From Rummeliibacillus sp963792445 (GTDB lineage Bacteria > Bacillota > Bacilli > Bacillales_A > Planococcaceae), in the NCBI GenBank assembly GCA_963792445.1, contig CAWBWO010000014.1:186001-250000 (forward strand): a stretch of 64,000 nucleotides of DNA. The letters run 5' to 3'. Position 1 is the stretch's first letter. Each line of letters begins with the position of its first letter. The notes under the pieces are model-generated. The model saw only the letters and a program-made list of their open reading frames with translations, was not told the origin of the DNA and did not search any database. Shown one piece after another: positions 62,246-64,000 of the stretch. The position numbers were made by a program, and so were the translations under genes.

Positions 62246-62280
62246 GAATTTTATCATGTTTAATAGGATAGTCAATACTT

Positions 62281-62599
62281 TTGACGTTATTTTAATATTT
62301 AGAATAATAAATTTATGTCATATTGATAAAGGGTACGCTTTACTTTCGTATGTTCTAAATGAAATGTCAGCCGACATATAGTTACATATTCAGCAAGATT
62401 TCTGCATATGGATGTATCACAAGTGAGTGGTTATCGCTGAATTAATAATTTAAAAGGAAAGTAGTCACTTTAATAAGAAAATCGGTATTTTATAAGCTTA
62501 TTATTAACTGAATTTTATGATATTATAAAAAATAAACAAATGGTGAAAAAAGAGAAAAACAAAAGGTGAAAAAAGAGAAAAATAAAAGGGGGAATTAAG
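62281..62599 (+). promoter_or_regulatory. putP leader with possible distal promoter
   Basis: TTGACG at 62281-62286 with ATAATA at 62304-62309 (17-bp spacing) is a promoter candidate reading toward putP. It is divergent from the T-box promoter, and the two -35 regions nearly overlap. About 290 bp of AT-rich leader follows, with a 23-bp tandem duplication at its end. No known riboswitch was recognised in it. Confidence 0.4.
62542..62587 (+). repeat. 23-bp tandem duplication directly before putP
   Basis: Two copies of GGTGAAAAAAGAGAAAA plus six bases (62542-62564 and 62565-62587), differing at one base. The next bases are the GGGGGA ribosome site of putP, so the second copy lies immediately upstream of translation initiation. 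Confidence 0.85.
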
Positions 62600-64000
62600 A
62601 TGTCCGATAATATGTATCAATTATTTGCAATTTTGATTTATATGATTGCGATGTTGATCATTGGTTGGTATGCGTTCCGGAGGACGTCCAATTTAACAGA
62701 TTATATGTTAGGTGGACGATCGCTAGGACCAGCAGTTACTGCTTTAAGTGCAGGGGCAGCAGATATGTCAGGTTGGCTACTAATGGGGTTACCAGGAGCT
62801 ATTTATGCAAGCGGTTTAATTGAATCATGGATTGCCATTGGTTTAACTGTAGGAGCTTATTTAAACTGGCTATTCGTAGCACCACGTTTACGAGTATATA
62901 CACAAGTTTCTAACAATTCTATTACTATTCCAAGTTATTTGGATAATCGTTTGAAAGATAACACAAAATTATTAAGAATCGCATCAGGTTTAATCATATT
63001 AGTATTTTTCACTTTCTATGTATCTTCAGGGATGGTAGCTGGTGGCGTATTCTTTGAAAGTTCATTTGGATATAACTACCATACAGGATTATTATTAACT
63101 TCCGGTGTAGTTATTGCATATACATTATTTGGCGGATTCCTTGCCGTAAGTTATACAGATTTTATACAAGGTCTTGTTATGTTTTTAGCACTTATTATTG
63201 TTCCAATTTTTGGTTTGTTTTTAACAGGTGGATTTTCTGAAACAGCTGCTTCTATACGAAGTGTTGATCCAAAATTATTAAGTCTGTTTTCAGGTGCGAC
63301 AGTGACGGGTGTTATTTCAACAGTTGCTTGGGGATTAGGTTATTTCGGGCAACCTCATATCATCGTTCGCTTTATGGCAATCAAAAGTGTAAAAGAGACA
63401 AAACAGGCTCGCCGAATTGGTATTGGATGGATGTTCTTAAGTTTATTTGGAGCGATTGCAACTGCGTTAGTTGGAATTGCCTATTATCAACAAAATGGCT
63501 CAACTTTAGAAAATCCAGAAACTGTATTTATAGTACTTGGCCAACTTTTATTCCATCCATTTATTGCAGGAGTTATGTTAGCAGCTATTTTGGCTGCAAT
63601 AATGAGTACAATCTCTTCTCAACTAATCGTTACATCATCCGCATTAATAGAAGATATTTACAAAGCGGTATTTAAATCGAATGCTTCCGATAAGCAATAT
63701 GTATTTTTAGGTCGTATGGCTGTATTGCTTGTCTCTCTATTTGCGATGTATTTAGCTTGGGAACAAGGAAACAAAATTCTAGACCTTGTATCGTTTGCTT
63801 GGGCTGGATTTGGTGCGGCATTTGGTCCAATCATCTTGTTGACACTTTATTGGAGGAAGATTACAAACTGGGGTGCTTTAGCCGGAATGGTCACAGGTGC
63901 GATCACAGCATACGTTTGGGGATCGAATGCAAGTTTGCATGCGAAAATGTACGAAATTGTACCAGGTTTTATCGTATGTTTAGTCGTGGCAGTTGTAATT
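62600..64000 (+). CDS. putP: Sodium/proline symporter PutP/OpuE, 3' end beyond the window
   Basis: The open frame begins at ATG 62600 (GGGGGAATTAAG upstream) and runs to the window edge, 467 codons without a stop; full-length relatives have about 490-500 residues. It is a sodium:solute symporter with DYMLGGRSLGPAVTALSAGAADMSGWLLMGLPG, FGGFLAVSYTDFIQGLVMF and FGQPHIIVRFMAI, the PutP/OpuE signature set. It imports proline with sodium as nutrient or osmoprotectant. A shorter frame inside it (63328-63675) is a shadow. Confidence 0.95.
   Translation, partial: MSDNMYQLFAILIYMIAMLIIGWYAFRRTSNLTDYMLGGRSLGPAVTALSAGAADMSGWLLMGLPGAIYASGLIESWIAIGLTVGAYLNWLFVAPRLRVYTQVSNNSITIPSYLDNRLKDNTKLLRIASGLIILVFFTFYVSSGMVAGGVFFESSFGYNYHTGLLLTSGVVIAYTLFGGFLAVSYTDFIQGLVMFLALIIVPIFGLFLTGGFSETAASIRSVDPKLLSLFSGATVTGVISTVAWGLGYFGQPHIIVRFMAIKSVKETKQARRIGIGWMFLSLFGAIATALVGIAYYQQNGSTLENPETVFIVLGQLLFHPFIAGVMLAAILAAIMSTISSQLIVTSSALIEDIYKAVFKSNASDKQYVFLGRMAVLLVSLFAMYLAWEQGNKILDLVSFAWAGFGAAFGPIILLTLYWRKITNWGALAGMVTGAITAYVWGSNASLHAKMYEIVPGFIVCLVVAVVI

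Noticed and set aside
63328..63675. 115-residue open frame near the window end
   Set aside because: It is an out-of-frame shadow of putP, which runs open from 62600 to the window edge with clear symporter motifs.
1..64000. CRISPR arrays, rRNA, tRNA and prophage modules
   Set aside because: No regularly spaced direct repeats, no rRNA signatures, no tRNA cloverleaf and no phage structural genes were seen.

Overview
Low-GC Gram-positive DNA, most like a Bacillaceae/Planococcaceae relative (Lysinibacillus, Solibacillus or Ureibacillus type). Reasons: strong AGGAGG-type ribosome sites, frequent TTG/GTG starts, many proteins close to Bacillus subtilis ones (CstA, YfiT, YfnB, KimA, MenA, YkkC/YkkD, YeeI, YuaF/FloT, CitG, CmoJ/CmoI, EfeUOB), intrinsic terminators after most operons, and Firmicutes-type riboswitches. 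No rRNA, tRNA, CRISPR array, transposase or phage module was seen. The genus is an inference. Layout: 0-9.9 kb holds a TetR-controlled metallo-hydrolase, carbon-starvation permease CstA, a DoxX-like membrane protein, two DinB/YfiT proteins, small metabolic genes (two of them frameshifted), nucleotidase YfnB and an MFS exporter. 10-21 kb holds a c-di-AMP riboswitch with potassium importer KimA, a guanidine-I riboswitch with the YkkC/YkkD exporter pair, asparagine synthetase, MenA, a MATE pump, an RlmA-like methyltransferase and a SEC-C protein. 22-31 kb is more accessory: an acyl-CoA dehydrogenase/SDR pair, a DUF697 GTPase with a hairpin over its ribosome site, several broken genes, signal peptidase, YpfJ metallopeptidase and YeeI. 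31-34.3 kb is an amino-acid ABC cassette that looks inserted into the 3' end of yeeI, with 37-bp direct repeats at its borders. 34.4-48 kb holds acetyltransferase, YdcF, a second SEC-C protein, M3 peptidase, a SAM hydroxide adenosyltransferase behind a stripped-down T-box, phosphate transporter Pit, the sigma-W type yuaF-floT operon and fumarase. 48.3-55.1 kb is an organosulfur block: CmoJ-like monooxygenase, CmoI-like redoxin, a cystine-type ABC transporter, an acetyltransferase, a LysR regulator and a YeiH-type exporter. 55.2-59.1 kb is the Fur-box-controlled efeOBU iron uptake operon. 59.4-64 kb holds a methyltransferase, a T-box-controlled NhaC-family transporter and the start of putP. Working together: the window is rich in ion and osmolyte homeostasis (KimA, Pit, NhaC-type, PutP), sulfur/amino-acid scavenging and iron uptake, each with recognisable cis-regulation. 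Its most unusual features are the repeat-bounded ABC insertion at yeeI, the truncated T-box, the ribosome-site hairpin before the GTPase, two SEC-C proteins with a C-terminal segment resembling a TFIIB cyclin repeat, and a concentration of five frameshifted genes between 6 and 33 kb, which may be real decay or assembly error.
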